Source of the DNA: Schistosoma mansoni
Taxonomy: Eukaryota > Platyhelminthes > Trematoda > Strigeidida > Schistosomatidae
NCBI RefSeq assembly: GCF_000237925.1
Contig: NC_031497.1
Location: forward strand, 15,178,770-15,242,769
DNA length: 64,000 bases
Direction: 5' to 3'
Positions 25,701-36,822 of the stretch are shown here, piece by piece. The translations under genes and the position numbers were made by a program. Position 1 is the first letter of the stretch. Every line of letters starts with the position of its first letter. The notes beneath the pieces are model-generated. The model was not told where the DNA came from. It saw only the letters and a list, made by a program, of their open reading frames with translations, and made no database searches.

Positions 25701-28700
25701 CAACTATCGACTCATTCCATGACGTTGGAACGCTCTCTAGCTCCCAAACCTTTGTAAACGACGTAGTCAGTCCCTTAACCAGAAAGTCACCACCATTTGT
25801 AAAAAGAACTGGAGGTAGATCATCTGGGCCCGATGATTTGTAGCGCTTTAAGAGTTGGAGCTCCTTACACACTTCCGCCTCATTTGGTGGAGCAGTTGTC
25901 ACCGGCCATGGAGGACAGAACAGTTTGACCGATGTTTCCGGAGCGGCAGGCCAGTTGAAATGCCCTTCGAAGAATTCTGCCCATCGTCGAAGATGTCGAT
26001 GGATGTTAGTGATTGGCATCCCGTCATTCTCATAGATTGTTTCGCTCACATCAGACTTCTTGCTGTCAGTGGCTCGGATGAGTTGAAAGAGCTTCCGGTA
26101 GTTACCAGATGAAGCTGTTGCTTCCAACTCATTGACACGCTCCAACCATCAGGCTTCTCAGCCCTTACGTAAGCTTTGCCTAATTTCATTTCGTAACAGC
26201 CTTCGTTTATGGTCAAACTCACGGTCACCCGGAGTAGACCGACGGGCTTCGATCAGTTGTAAGGAGCCAGAAGAAACCCAGTGCTTATAAGCGGAACGTC
26301 TCGTGAAGCCGCAAGCGACTTTACTCACCATTTTCATGGCGTCATACAGATGCAACTAATACTCATCTATACTTTTCGGTAGGATGGTAGCTAGCCTAGA
26401 AGCTAGCTCGGTTCGATACTAACTTGCAACAGAAATTGCAACTACTTCGCTGACATCAATTCGTTGATGACGATCAATTTGTTGGCCACTAAAAAGTAAG
26501 GCGAGATTGATGCAGATCAGGGCATCATCACAGTCCAGAGTGGCAGTCTTGTACACAACCACGCCAGTGACAGCTGATCGCGATATGATCAGTCTGAGTC
26601 CAGGATTGAGATGTAGAGGGAGGACGCCAAGTGGCACATCGGCGATGGCTGTGCCGGAAGTTAGTGCCAGCCAGGAACAAGTTGTGGTCTTTGTACAGCT
26701 GCAGTAGACTGTCACAGTTATCTGATCTGAAACCAACAAGTCCACATCGGCCACCTAAACGACTCTCTTCTGTGCCTAGACGCTCAACCTGTGAATTCAA
26801 GTCTCTGGCTAGTATTACGATATCTGTCGAACGCACTTTCTGGAGAAGAACAGTTAACTGGTGGGAGAATTCATCCTTGATTGCATCCGGGCTGCAATCT
26901 GTCGGGGCATAGGCGGAGATGACGAAAAGACACCGTTTCTCACGCCGATTTCTTCTCACTTTGATGGAACTTTCTAATCTAACAGCACATAACCAACTGT
27001 TAATGGGGATCCAATCGATTAGTGCTACCTCAGTTCTGGCGCTTAGTGCGACACCAACGCCAGCAAGACCAGACGGAGATACCACAGGGTCCCTGGATAA
27101 ATGCACGTAAAACAAGCCTCTTTGAAGCGAGAGATTGAGAGCGAATTTGTAGTACTTCACCAGAGTTTTGAATACGGGTTTTGGATAGACAACAAACGTC
27201 GATACTAAGACTTTCTAAAGACATAGCCAGCCCTATCTGTTGTCCGATCCATATTAGTGTGCGAACGTTGAAGTAAGCCAGTTTGAATGGTGCATGTGGT
27301 TTCAGAAAGACTGTTTTAATGTTCTTATTCGGTGGTAATATTCAATTTTCGACCGGTCAATGAGTCGAGATCGTTAGAATAGAACAGTTTTCACCATAAG
27401 CGAACTGCTATACAAGTTGAAAAATAAGGATACACAGAGTGGGAATAAAAGAGAGTAAATAAGTGACGTGGTAAATAATAATAACGTGGATTGTTTGACT
27501 TTTAGTCGGGGCGTGAATAATATTTTCAGTAAATATCGTCATTTCATTTTATTTGTGTAAGAATTGTGATACTGCCCGGGTGCCCAGACCGAAGCAGGTG
27601 GTTTCCTTAGGGGACCACACCCCGAACTATCGATCTAAATGTCTGACCCACAAGGCTGTGGAGAAACATGACAAGATGCAGTCCCATGATAGTCGGTGAC
27701 CAACTATTGGTTCAAAGGCCATTTGTTCCTACGGGATCCTGGAGACCAAATGCGAAATGAATGTTACTTGTAAGCTGCTCTCTGAGATAACACCCACAAA
27801 TAAGTTCACTTGATTAACAAAAGTTTCTCTGCACGTGATGGAACGAACGGCAAAATGAAGAAGATTAAATCCTATAGTATTACTTAATAATGATCCGGGC
27901 CAAAGTTGTGCGGAAAGGCCTAAAAGGATGCTATAATACTATTGTAATCTTCAATCAAGGGCCGTGGCCAATGAAGCAGAAGAATGGACGGCGGAGAGAG
28001 TGTTTACATTTTAAGAACCGCGGTAGTGCAATGTATGTTAGATATAACCAAACAAATATATTCGTTTCTTTATCATTGATACAGAGAAACAATAGATAGT
28101 GAATATAAATTTGGTTACATATAAAGTGTGACAAATAGGAAAAAATATGTGATCTTTATTTTGTTGTTACAAAAATCACCGAATATAAATGTCACAATAG
28201 ACTTTTCTGAAGGATACAGAATATATATCACAATTTTCAAAACTATTTCCTGTAAGTTAGTTTTTTATTCATCACTTATACATATACCTGGTTTAAACAT
28301 TTTTAACATTGGTTGGATGACCTATTCAGTGTACAATGAACCGAAGAACCATGTACCTGTTTATATTCAATAATTTTTGTTTGATTATATTTCCTTAAAA
28401 AAGCCCGGACCAGATTGCAAGGCGAAACGTTGGATTTACTTCAAATTTGTTCGCTGAGATTTTCCAAATATATTCTTTCTATTTAATATCCATACCCCGT
28501 ATTACCACAATAAACAAACATAGAATGCAGTGACGAAAATGAAAATGAGACGTTATTAGTTCTGAGTAGTCATTTAGGTAATGTGCAGTAAAAGATTAAT
28601 GCCGCATTGTTTTTATTAACTCAATCTCTCTAAAGTCCTTATCGATAAGGCCTTTTCTTACATACGTAGTAAACCATTATAGAATACTTTTGTATTAAGA

Positions 28701-28804
28701 TAAGATGACTTACCCATCATTCGCATGTGCATTACAGTAATTGGATTAAAAGACCCACATGACAGCAGAAACACAGGTTCTATTCTCAGTTGTTTGTTGC
28801 ACAT
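13732..28804 (-). CDS. Nicotinamide/nicotinate mononucleotide adenylyltransferase
   Basis: Five exons on the minus strand: 28804-28714, 21115-20690, 19081-18747, 18139-18038, 13929-13732. All have GT-AG borders and matching phases, giving 383 aa. The enzyme makes NAD+ from NMN and ATP, the last step of NAD synthesis. Exon 1 carries the nucleotide-binding motif [15 protein letters not shown]. Exon 2 has [20 protein letters not shown]. Exon 3 has [20 protein letters not shown]. Exon 4 has [15 protein letters not shown]. Exon 5 has the second ATP motif [10 protein letters not shown] and the C-terminal [19 protein letters not shown]. Motif order and spacing follow animal NMNATs. The protein is about 75-100 residues longer than human NMNAT1/2 because of hydrophilic inserts at the start of exon 2 and in exon 3. 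The motifs are intact. The introns (about 7.6, 1.6, 0.6 and 4.1 kb) hold Penelope, RTE and Sm-alpha copies; introns 2 (19082-20689) and 3 (18140-18746) show nothing recognisable. Compartment cannot be told. Confidence 0.9.
14340..17540 (-). mobile_element. RTE/SR2-like LINE in NMNAT intron 4 (broken)
   Basis: Minus strand, in order. Endonuclease: 17475-16745, with [20 protein letters not shown] and [16 protein letters not shown], the APE-type GDLN motif. Linker: [17 protein letters not shown] at 16330-16270. [19 protein letters not shown] reading near 15775-15720, [14 protein letters not shown] near 15600, and [16 protein letters not shown] at 15096-15050 with the FADD catalytic pair. C-terminal block: [20 protein letters not shown]. 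The order is right but frameshifts and stops are frequent, so it is inactive. A different repeat (16376-16740) interrupts it between endonuclease and linker. Confidence 0.85.
16376..16740 (+). repeat. Interspersed repeat inside the RTE-like LINE
   Basis: Homologous to 55142-55760 (opposite orientation) and in part to 27545-27760. It ends in a conserved tail (around 16700-16735, TTTGGTACC then TTTATGTGTTTAAATAATAA) like the 3' end of the LINE at 23684-27300. The edge near 16376 is uncertain by about 40 bp. An open frame (16514-16735) is shared with the 55-kb copy but looks like passive DNA similarity. Confidence 0.75.
22103..22490 (+). mobile_element. Sm-alpha type tRNA-derived SINE, slightly more than one unit
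   Basis: Contains a pol III A box (CAGCTGAGTGG, 22211-22221), a B box (GGTTCGAGTCC, 22255-22265), a hammerhead motif and the family tail. The tail segment (ATCAATTGCAGTC then AACAACACCAA) occurs at both ends, so the insert is circularly permuted and covers about 1.2 units. It is inserted into the Penelope element. Confidence 0.9.
22293..22345 (+). ncRNA. Hammerhead ribozyme motif, degenerate
   Basis: The core CTGACGA (22304-22310), stem II GTCC/GGAC closing a CAAACA-type loop, and GAAA (22325-22328) are all present. The cleavage triplet GTC is kept. The strand that should complete stem I (CTGGAT in the 51-kb copy) is replaced, so stem I no longer pairs and self-cleavage is unlikely. Confidence 0.8.
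23043..23480 (+). mobile_element. Possible LTR or retroelement 5' end
   Basis: A non-AT-simple block with an AATAAA (near 23357) and a GC-richer end (GGAAGGGCTAGGCGGATAAG) that is unlike the surrounding intron. I suspect an LTR with the start of an internal region, but I find no clear TG/CA termini or target duplication. Confidence 0.3.
23684..27300 (-). mobile_element. Chimeric RTE-like LINE in NMNAT intron 1 (broken)
   Basis: Minus strand, in order. APE-type endonuclease: 27224-26420, with [37 protein letters not shown], and [14 protein letters not shown]: 26355-25018, with [47 protein letters not shown], and [13 protein letters not shown] (the catalytic YADD is YADI here). The first C-terminal block is [13 protein letters not shown] to [10 protein letters not shown] (24962-24770). 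It then restarts with [20 protein letters not shown] and a second homologous block, [15 protein letters not shown] to LNGCKT (24740-24395). The 3' tail ends near 23684 in the AT-rich terminus shared with other repeats here. Multiple stops and frameshifts mean it is inactive. Confidence 0.85.
27545..27760 (-). repeat. Partial copy of the 16.4/55.2-kb interspersed repeat
   Basis: Shares the block with GATACTGCCCGGGTGCCCAG and GAAGCAGGTGGTTTCCTTAG with 55250-55300, in the same orientation. It is truncated at both ends compared with that copy. Confidence 0.7.
27954..28480 (+). mobile_element. Penelope-like element 3' end
   Basis: 27954-28278 is nearly identical to the reverse complement of 2271-2599, the 3' part of the Penelope fragment there. 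Further on, 28395-28447 holds a ribozyme-like block (AAGCCCGGACC, then AAGGCGAAACGTTGGATTT): a GCC/GGC stem followed by GAAAC, as in Penelope terminal repeats. Its CTGANGA core is mutated. Confidence 0.6.
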
Positions 28805-29371
28805 TAGAGTTTGATAATATAAACTCAAAAAAGTTTTATGGTGAACGTAAAAGCCTCCTGAAACTTCTTTGTTGACCTTTGAAACATAAAAATTTAGACT
28901 TCACATATTAATCCTCTCTTCTTAATAGTTACATAAAATTTTAATCGCTGAAAAATTCCCATCATATTAAAACACAATTATAGGAATGAGGAATATTCTT
29001 TTCAAGAATTTCTCATCAGGTTCTACAAGTATAAATCCAAATTAATAATCCATAAAAATTGGCCAAGTTTAAGGCAGAGTACATCATTTAAAAACTGTAA
29101 CGTGTGAATCAAGGAATATTTGTAATATAAAATAAAATTGAATCGTTAATGTTGGAGCTGACTAATATGAAGTATTAGCTTGAATCAGTTTATAAGTGAA
29201 ATAAAATCATAAGATAAATGATCAGAATAAGTATAGTTGACATCGGATGAAATAGAACAATGGGATTACAAATCAGAAACTGCGTAATATGTAGAATAAT
29301 ATGAATTAGGTCAGATATAGTAGATAGGGGTGGATGCTGAATAAATTTCTCTAAAAGGTTAGCAAGTGTGA
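28805..29371. other. NMNAT upstream region
   Basis: AT-rich flank upstream (on the minus strand) of the NMNAT start codon. It presumably contains the promoter; no TATA box or other element can be supported. Confidence 0.35.
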
Positions 29372-29379
29372 CAATAATA

Positions 29380-29414
<35 letters not shown>
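29372..29414. repeat. (AAT)n microsatellite
   Basis: A trinucleotide AAT run with one interruption. Confidence 0.95.
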
Positions 29415-29416
<2 letters not shown>

Positions 29417-29491
29417 CGGGTAAGATGTGTAGATAAAATAAGTTTAATGAACATTAATTAAATTAACGTCATCATATTACAAAATTGATTA

Positions 29492-29890
29492 TTAACAAGT
29501 TGACCCTGAAGTTGGCCAGGGTAAAAGGATGCAAAGCTCTGGCTTTTTGATCCGAATAGCAATTGCCTCAGCCATCTGCAGGATTCTCAGTCTGATGGAA
29601 TTGGGTAGACTGTTGTTAACACGATATATTATTGTGAAAGATTGCTCCATGTTGGCTCTATGCCCCGTCTGAACTAAATGGGCTAAAATGGAGCTGTTAA
29701 CCGTTTTGACTACAACTTTGCTTAACCACACTAGGAGGTGCTCACGAGCGCGAATATACAAATTCCTAGAACATCTGCCCATATAACTTGCCCCAGATGA
29801 GCAGTTGAATTGATAGATACAGAAAGAAGTGGCTAGTCTAGGCAATTTAACTTTCAACATCGACGTGATCATTGGACGTGTGGAAAACAT
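29492..29890 (-). pseudogene. Penelope-type GIY-YIG endonuclease fragment
   Basis: About 130 codons. The core FCIYQFNCSSGASYMGRCSR followed by NLYIRAREHL resembles the GIY-YIG nuclease start with a CX-type insertion typical of Penelope C-termini. It is followed by SILAHLVQTGH and a C-terminal EAIAIRIKKPELC. The YIG of related copies reads YMG here. The RT part is absent, so this is an isolated 3' fragment. It is a different subfamily from the copy at 21404-22109. Confidence 0.75.
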
Positions 29891-30274
29891 CAGTTGTAGT
29901 TTACCTGCATTAAAAGTCCTAAATATGAACGATATCTAAAACTTTTAACTAATAGAATTAAATGAAAACTAGAATACGGTTTACTGGACAGATTTTTTGA
30001 GTGTTTTGTAAAATTTTATACAGAATTTTACAGGTAAAGATGTAATTATCATAATCATTCTGTGTGCTACCAAATTGTTCAACTATTGATCCAAACAGGT
30101 TTATTTATTTGTTTCCATGGTCTTCTTAAACCATATGCTTGTTTTCATGATGCGATGGGTGCTTTTCTTTTGTAAAATTTTAGCTGAAGAATGGAATTAA
30201 CTTATAGACTTGAATTAAATAAAAAGAACTGAGGCTTGGACTTCAATAAATAATAAATAACCAGGCCTAATATG
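29891..30274. other. No recognisable gene
   Basis: AT-rich spacer between a Penelope fragment and an Sm-alpha copy. Confidence 0.4.
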
Positions 30275-30570
30275 AATCCATTTTGTATTGTTTGTCTGAA
30301 ACTTTCCATTGATGTTTACGACTGTAACTGATCAGTCCTTTGTTGGCACCTGTGCATTCTGTGCGAATCGCCTCCACCTAGTCCCAGATAGGACGAAACG
30401 CACACCCTGGATTCCACTTCCAGCCACCATTAATCTTTGATCATAATGCTTGTGACTTGAAGTGATATCGATGCAATCCGCAATGAATGCACGTATACCA
30501 ATGAGACTGATTAACTTCAGTCCTAAACATCAAAAGAAGGATTCAAACAAACAATATGAAAATGAATTAT
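30275..30570 (+). mobile_element. Sm-alpha SINE with fold-back structure
   Basis: 30378-30570 carries the 3' half of the unit. This includes the ribozyme stem II (GTCCCAGATAGGAC), GAAAC and CTGGATTCCAC, then the tail AGACTGATTAACTTCAGTCC. The stretch 30275-30340 is an inverted copy of the tail at 30505-30565. The tRNA-like head with the A and B boxes and the CTGANGA strand of the hammerhead are missing, so the ribozyme here is a relic. Confidence 0.8.
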
Positions 30571-32349
30571 GAAGCCGATGGTACACTTTAACGAGTACTG
30601 TCTGTATTACCATTAAGTAAAAAAATAAGTGTATTGACCAGCTATTTTAGATACAGTACCGAGAGCAGAATAAATTTTCATCTACCTAGATCTTGCATTA
30701 TTCCCTTACAACATACGTTCAAAAGAAAATAGACCTGTAAAGTACGCCTATTAACTAAAATTTTAAAAATGTAATGGGACAACGGCAAATAATTTTCAAC
30801 CCCGGAATAAAATTTAATGAAATAGCAACATCAAAGCCTACTAAGCAGTCAATTAGCAATATTTCAGTAAAAAAAGATGTAATATCTGAGTCAGTTTTTA
30901 ATTTTGACGTCATTCTGTAATTTGAAGTTGGCCCTGATAGTTGATGAGGTAAAAATGAGAATCTATGTAGGATTCACTTGGATGGACTGGACTGTATATA
31001 ACAAATCCCGCGTCCCCATAATGCCAGGTTCCCCACTACATGAAGTAACCAGTTCGACAAGCAGTTGTCAACTATAAGTATTCGCTACAGTCGTCTGAAG
31101 TTACCCGATCGACCGAACGGCAACGATTTTATTTATTTCGTTAAACTTAAATATTCATTAAGACAATTGTGTTGCTCTATTAAATCAAGTCTGCATTATA
31201 CGCTTTATGTATGTAATATAAAGACACCTGATGATCTAAGATTCTGTACTTTTCAATTGCCAGATAACTATTCCACTGGCAGGCTTTATAGTTCAAAGTT
31301 GTAATATCTCGATGTTCCATAGTAAGCTAATGAGACCATATATGCATCGATTCTTAGCGAATGCATCACTGCTATCTCGGATTGTCAAACTGGTGTATTA
31401 AACTTCACATAATTCGCTTCCTCAACCAGTTAAACATAGTGTAGAAAAAAACGTGCGATTTAATTCAGTAGAAAATTATCGTGACATAAGGTTGCAAAAC
31501 ATGAGGAACACGTTAAGGCATCTTGATGCTGCATATTAAGACGTTCTCCCATGAACCGACACAATTCGTATCACAAGAACCTTCTTTTTAAGGAAATTCA
31601 CGTGCCAGAAATATAAATGAGGACTTCCTAATTTTTTCGTCTTTCTATTGATTTCGTTGGTTTTCTTTTATCAACTTTTATTGCAAAAAATGCATACTAC
31701 ATAACTAGAATGTTTAAACTCTCAAACTAACTTATAAACTGGTAGTCCTTGAACAGATTTCATCGATTTTCTTAAATTTGTATACTTGAGATAAAGTAGA
31801 CATGGTGAACGGAAGAGAGAAATACTGCGTTTCAAATTTTTTTGTAATTTTTTATCGTCAAAATGGAATTCACCATTACTGTTTCCTTCACAATATGTTT
31901 TTTTTCGTTTTCGCTTGGGTATATAACCAAGGATGATAATGTTCGACATATAAAAGGCAGGAAATTCCATGCAAATTATTTACATAGCGTGTAGCACGTG
32001 CCACACATAAGAAAAGAAGGAGAAATCTGTATCTTTTTCCCTGATAGACAAAAAGCAGACGTTCTGGAGCGTTCCCCGATTATTGGTTGCTTGACACTGT
32101 ATAAATCTCAAAAAGATAACAGTGATCCTTATAAAAACAAGACTTTTCAAAAAAACTATGAATATTCTTAAAAATCGCGTAGTCAGTAGATATGTATATT
32201 GGTCACTTCATAACCACACTCACTATGCCTCAACAGTTACTTTTAATTCTAAGTAACTCACTGATTTGTGAAGTCCGCTCCTTAGAAATTTCACAACTTT
32301 TCAGGTTTCAGTTTCAGTTTCACTTTTGAAAGGACAGGAGGCTTAATGG
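30571..32349. other. No recognisable gene
   Basis: AT-rich. Two short frames (31065-31304 + and 31722-31970 -) have no motif. The last 30-40 bp may belong to the CR1-like LINE that continues at 37670, because the Boudicca-like element is inserted here with an ATGG duplication. Confidence 0.4.
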
Positions 32350-32675
32350 TGTAGCTGTAAATAATTCCCCAAAATCAATAGCTCATTAAGTGTTCGACAT
32401 TGGATGCTGACCACGTTGTTTAAGTGGACTTGTTTAGCTGAAGGCTTTCGGTCATGCATCCGTACCAGATCACGTTTCAACACAGCGTGGGACACAGCTC
32501 CTACGTTTCATTAGCCAGCTTATAGAAAAGGTCCTCGATATATTGGTAACGAATCAAATATATCTTTCCTGCCTCTTCTCGTCTGACTTCTGATTTCTAT
32601 CTGACTGGGAACGATCAAACATAGAAGGTGCTACTGGTATCCAGTTGTAAAACTAGAATATTCGTTGCATCATCA
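32350..32675 (+). repeat. 5' LTR (326 bp)
   Basis: TGTAGCTG to GCATCATCA. Read side by side with the 3' LTR without a difference. Confidence 0.95.
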
Positions 32676-32676
32676 T

Positions 32677-32695
32677 TGGTGAGACCGACGTGATC
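32677..32695 (+). promoter_or_regulatory. Primer-binding site, tRNA-Trp-like
   Basis: TGGTGAGACCGACGTGATC begins one base after the LTR. It pairs with the 3' end of animal tRNA-Trp as I recall it (complement TGGTGACCCCGACGTGAT) at 16 of 18 positions, as expected for the CsRn1 group. Confidence 0.7.
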
Positions 32696-32857
32696 TGGTA
32701 CACCAAGTCAATATACTGTGAGTCTGTTCCATTTTGGAATATTATTATTCATTGTTATTCTTTATTTGAATTTTATATATTGTGATATACCTTTTTTCGC
32801 GAATTTTTTTTTTCTCGGATATATTTTAATTAGACATTTTTCGTTATCTATATTAAT

Positions 32858-33691
32858 ATGACGGAACACTCACCCAAGGTTTTTAAGTTAAAGTCTATTC
32901 CCCCTATTTCGATTCAGTTAACGCCATTTTGGCCCGACAATATCGAGTCCTGGTTCTGCTATACAGAAGCCGATTTTTGCATGCACGGAATCACGGACTC
33001 GCGCACACGTTTCCTCGCGGTAGTTAAGGCGTTACCGCGCGAGTTTAACAGGTACGTAACACCTAGTATGTTTACTAGTGATGTTTCCGAACCTTACGAA
33101 TCGCTTAAGCTATCGATTTTAAAACGAGGAGACCTAACTGATCGACAACGGTTAGACCAACTCCTTAACAATATCGACTTGCAACATGGTTCTGCGACGG
33201 ACATGTTGCTTAGAATGAGAGAAGTCATCGGCCAACGAACTTTCGATGATGGCCTATTTAGACAACTTTTCTTGTCTAAACTCCCTCAACAGGAGCAGGC
33301 AGTGCTTGTTTCATTTCAAAACAATGCCATAGATGAACTAGCTGCATCTGCCGATCGAATCTTGGAAATCACTAGATCTTCTAAGGCCGAGGTTTTTTCC
33401 GTCAAAGAAAAACCCCAATCGACCTCGACTGACATGGCCGAACTATGTCACACGCTTACACGATATCTTAGAGTTCGCAATGACCGTAGTCGGTCAAAAA
33501 CCCCGCGTAGAAGTGCCTCACGTAAGCGATCTGGCTCTCGACCACGAGAGACAGACAATCCCGACTGGTGCTGGTATCATAACCAGTACGGTAAGTTTTC
33601 CAGAAACTGCAGGAAACCTTGTAATTATCCGACCCCAAAATCGAGTGACACGAAAAACAGTTCGGGAAACTTCCCAGCCGGCACGCGTTAA
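32858..33691 (+). CDS. Gag of Boudicca-like element
   Basis: 277 codons from ATG to TAA, uninterrupted. The N-terminal two thirds is a capsid-like region ([20 protein letters not shown], then [16 protein letters not shown]). A basic Arg/Ser stretch follows ([19 protein letters not shown]). Near residues 237-254 is a zinc-knuckle variant, [18 protein letters not shown], of form CX2HX9CX3C. This CHCC arrangement, instead of CCHC, is the hallmark of the CsRn1/Boudicca group. The stop lies inside the open pol frame, which begins at 33649 in the -1 frame, giving a 43-nt overlap. A G-AAA-AAC stretch at 33652-33658 is a possible but non-ideal slip site. Confidence 0.9.
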   Translation: MTEHSPKVFKLKSIPPISIQLTPFWPDNIESWFCYTEADFCMHGITDSRTRFLAVVKALPREFNRYVTPSMFTSDVSEPYESLKLSILKRGDLTDRQRLDQLLNNIDLQHGSATDMLLRMREVIGQRTFDDGLFRQLFLSKLPQQEQAVLVSFQNNAIDELAASADRILEITRSSKAEVFSVKEKPQSTSTDMAELCHTLTRYLRVRNDRSRSKTPRRSASRKRSGSRPRETDNPDWCWYHNQYGKFSRNCRKPCNYPTPKSSDTKNSSGNFPAGTR

Positions 33692-36600
33692 CGGCAACCG
33701 TAGCCGGCGAACACAGCCGTCTCTTATATGTCACGGATGTGACTACGAAAGTTCGCTACCTCGTCGACACTGGCGCAGAAGTTAGCGTTCTTCCAGCAAA
33801 TCTCGACGACAGACTTCGCGAGTCTGTTTTAAGTTTACAGGCGGCAAACGGAAAGCCGATCGCTACTTACGGTAAAAGGTACGTCTACCTTAACGTGGGT
33901 TTACGTAAACCCATACACTGGATTTTCGTGGTTGCAGATGTCTCTATGCCAATCATTGGTATTGACCTGTTACAACACCACAATCTACTCATCGACACAC
34001 GCGCACGAAGGTTAATAGACGGAAACACTAAGTTATCCGTTTGCGTAACTCCTTGTTCTGGTTGCAGGTTATCCCCAGTCACGATTAAGCACGCCATAGA
34101 CCCCTTGTACCAAGCTGTACTCGACAAATACCCCGGGATATACCAATCGCAATCGAAATTACCTTGTGTAACCAGCAATGTTACACATCACATCTCGACT
34201 ACAGGACCACCTGTATTTTCGAAAGCCCGAAGACTCGCTCCCGAAAAGCTTAGGTTAGCTAAAAACGAATTCAACCACATGATGGACCTAGGGATAATTC
34301 GACCATCGAATAGTCCATGGGCATCCCCATTGCACATGGTCCCTAAAAAGGACAGCAATGATTGGCGGCCAACTGGTGATTATCGGCGTCTGAATGCTAA
34401 AACCATTCCCGATCGTTACCCGCTGCCTCATATTCACGATTTGGCTGCTACCTTGAAAGGTACAACTGTCTTTTCGAAAATCGACTTGGTTAAAGCTTAT
34501 AACCAAATGCCGATGGCAACTGACGACATTCCTAAAACCGCCATCATCACTCCCTTCGGTCTTTACGAATTTCTACGAATGCCTTTTGGTTTAAGAAATG
34601 CGGCTCAAACCTTCCAAAGGTTTATAGACGACGTCTTCCGAGGTCTCAACTTCGTACATGCGTATGTTGATGACTGTCTAATAGCAAGTCCGGACACAGA
34701 ATCACATCTCAAGCATCTGGACATTGTTTTCGATCGACTCCAAAGGCATGACATTACTGTCAACATTCAGAAATGCCAAATTGGAACTAACTGCTTAGAC
34801 TTCTTAGGACACACTATTGATACCCAAGGCATCCGACCACTTAAGAGCAAAGTGGCGGCCATTCTGGATTACCCAGAACCGACCACGATCAAGCACTTAC
34901 GAACTTTCAACGGACTCGTAAGTTTCTATAGACGGTTCATACCTAAATGCCCATCCCTAATGAAACCGTTAACCGATCAGCTTCGTGGAAATGCGAAATC
35001 AATTAGTTTAGACGACATAGCCCGTAAAGCATTTTCCACAGTTAAGGAACACATCGCTAAAGCAACCTTGCTTGCTCATCAGGACAGTCAAGCGCCCATT
35101 AGTATCGCCGTAGACGCATCCGACTCAGCAATCGGAGCAGTCTTACAACAATGGGTTAACAACTCGTGGCAACCCTTAGGATTTTTCTCGAGACGGTTGC
35201 TAGACGCGGAATCTAGGTACAGCACGTTCGGTAGGGAACTCCTAGCTATGTATTGTGCTGTACGGCATTTCCAACATTCCATCGAAGGAAGAGAATTCAC
35301 GCTTTTTACCGATCACAAACCTCTTACCTTCTCTTTAAATTCATCTTCAGACAAGTACTCACCGCGAGAGTCTCGACAACTCGACTACATTTCGCAGTTT
35401 ACTTCAGACATACAACATATTTCTGGAGCAAACAATGTAGTCGCAGACGCCTTGTCTCGAATTAGCTCCTTGAACAGTTTCCAAGGAATCGACCTTCTTA
35501 AACTCGCTCAGCTTCAAAAAGAAGACATTGATCTTCAGCATGAGTTATCCTCGACAACTCTTAAACTAAGTATTAGGCAGATGGGAACAGGTAAGGAAAC
35601 CTTACTCTGTGACACATCTACAGGTAGGGATCGTCCAATTGTACCAAAACATTATCGCCGCAACGTCTTCAATACGTTGCACAATCTTTCTCATCCAGGT
35701 ACTCGTGCAACAATCGAACTTATAGCCGAACGCTTTTGTTGGCCTGGCATGAATAAAGACGTGAGGGAGTGGGCACGCTCCTGTGTAAGCTGTCAGAAAT
35801 CTAAGGTCATAAGACATAACAAATGTCCCTTAGGCTCTTTCAAAACCCCTGACGCTCGTTTCGACCACGTCCATATAGATTTAGTAGGACCCTTACCCGG
35901 CTCGAACGGATACTCATATCTCCTAACATGCGTAGACCGTTTCACGCGATGGCCAGAAGCAGTACCGATTAAGGACATTACTGCTGAAACCGTGGCCCGT
36001 GCTTTCGTCGAACGATGGGTAGCAAATTTCGGCTGCCCTTCCACAATCACTACAGACCGCGGACGCCAATTCGAATCTGGACTTTTCCGTTGTCTGACCT
36101 CACTATTAGGAATCACGCGCTTCCGAACGACCGCCTACCACCCACAAGCAAACGGGTTGGTAGAACGTTTTCATCGACAACTAAAAGCTTCATTATCAGC
36201 TTCAAACGTTTCACAGTGGACAGACGCTCTTCCACTCGTCTTGCTAGGTATCCGCAATGCAGTGAAAGCTGACATTGGATACACGGCATCTCAACTCGTT
36301 TAGGGAACGACACTCCGACTCCCAGGAGAATTCGTGGATCCTTCAGCTTCTTCATTGAACATGGATCTAAACTCTTACACGAGTAGGCTTACAAACGCTA
36401 TGCGTTCAGTTAAACCTGCTCACACTCGACCTCAATCAACTGATGTTTTCGTTCAACCCGAATTACGACATAGTACATACGTCTTCGTTCGTCGAGACTC
36501 ACATCGACGACCCCTCGAATCAGCATACGAAGGACCCTTCAAAGTTCTTCAACGCGAACCTAAGTACTATGTAGTCGATAAGAACGGTACGAAAGATAGC

Positions 36601-36822
36601 ATCAGTATCGATCGACTCAAAGCTGCGTACCTAGAAGGAAACCCTAGCTACGTCGATTTTCCTTCGGTACAAGCAAACGACACAGCTACTACACTCGTAG
36701 TACCCTACACGACAACCGACACACAACTTGATACTTCGTCAACGTCGATAGAAAAACCTAAAACAACGCGTTCTGGAAGACGAGTAAGATTTCCAGAACA
36801 TCTTAACGAATATTGCACGTAG
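33649..36822 (+). pseudogene. Pol of Boudicca-like element, one nonsense codon
   Basis: In order: aspartic protease ([12 protein letters not shown], near 33763); RT ([60 protein letters not shown] with the YVDD pair); RNase H ([46 protein letters not shown]); integrase zinc finger (HPGTRA, then CVSCQK); and the D,D-35-E core ([34 protein letters not shown]). A TAG at 36301-36303 interrupts the integrase C-terminal domain. The same frame continues to the stop at 36820-36822 (DVFVQPELRHSTYVFVRRDS, then AYEGPFKVLQREPKYY), an intact chromatin-type tail. Probably expressed by -1 frameshifting. It has no start codon of its own near the overlap; the GTG at 33739 is not a convincing start. Confidence 0.9.

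Noticed and set aside
31065-31304. 79-codon ORF upstream of the Boudicca-like element
   Set aside because: No recognisable domain, no exon-like borders; left as unassigned.
33885-34178. Antisense ORFs throughout the Boudicca-like pol (also 35793-36116, 36113-36355)
   Set aside because: Shadows of the strongly coding pol frame.
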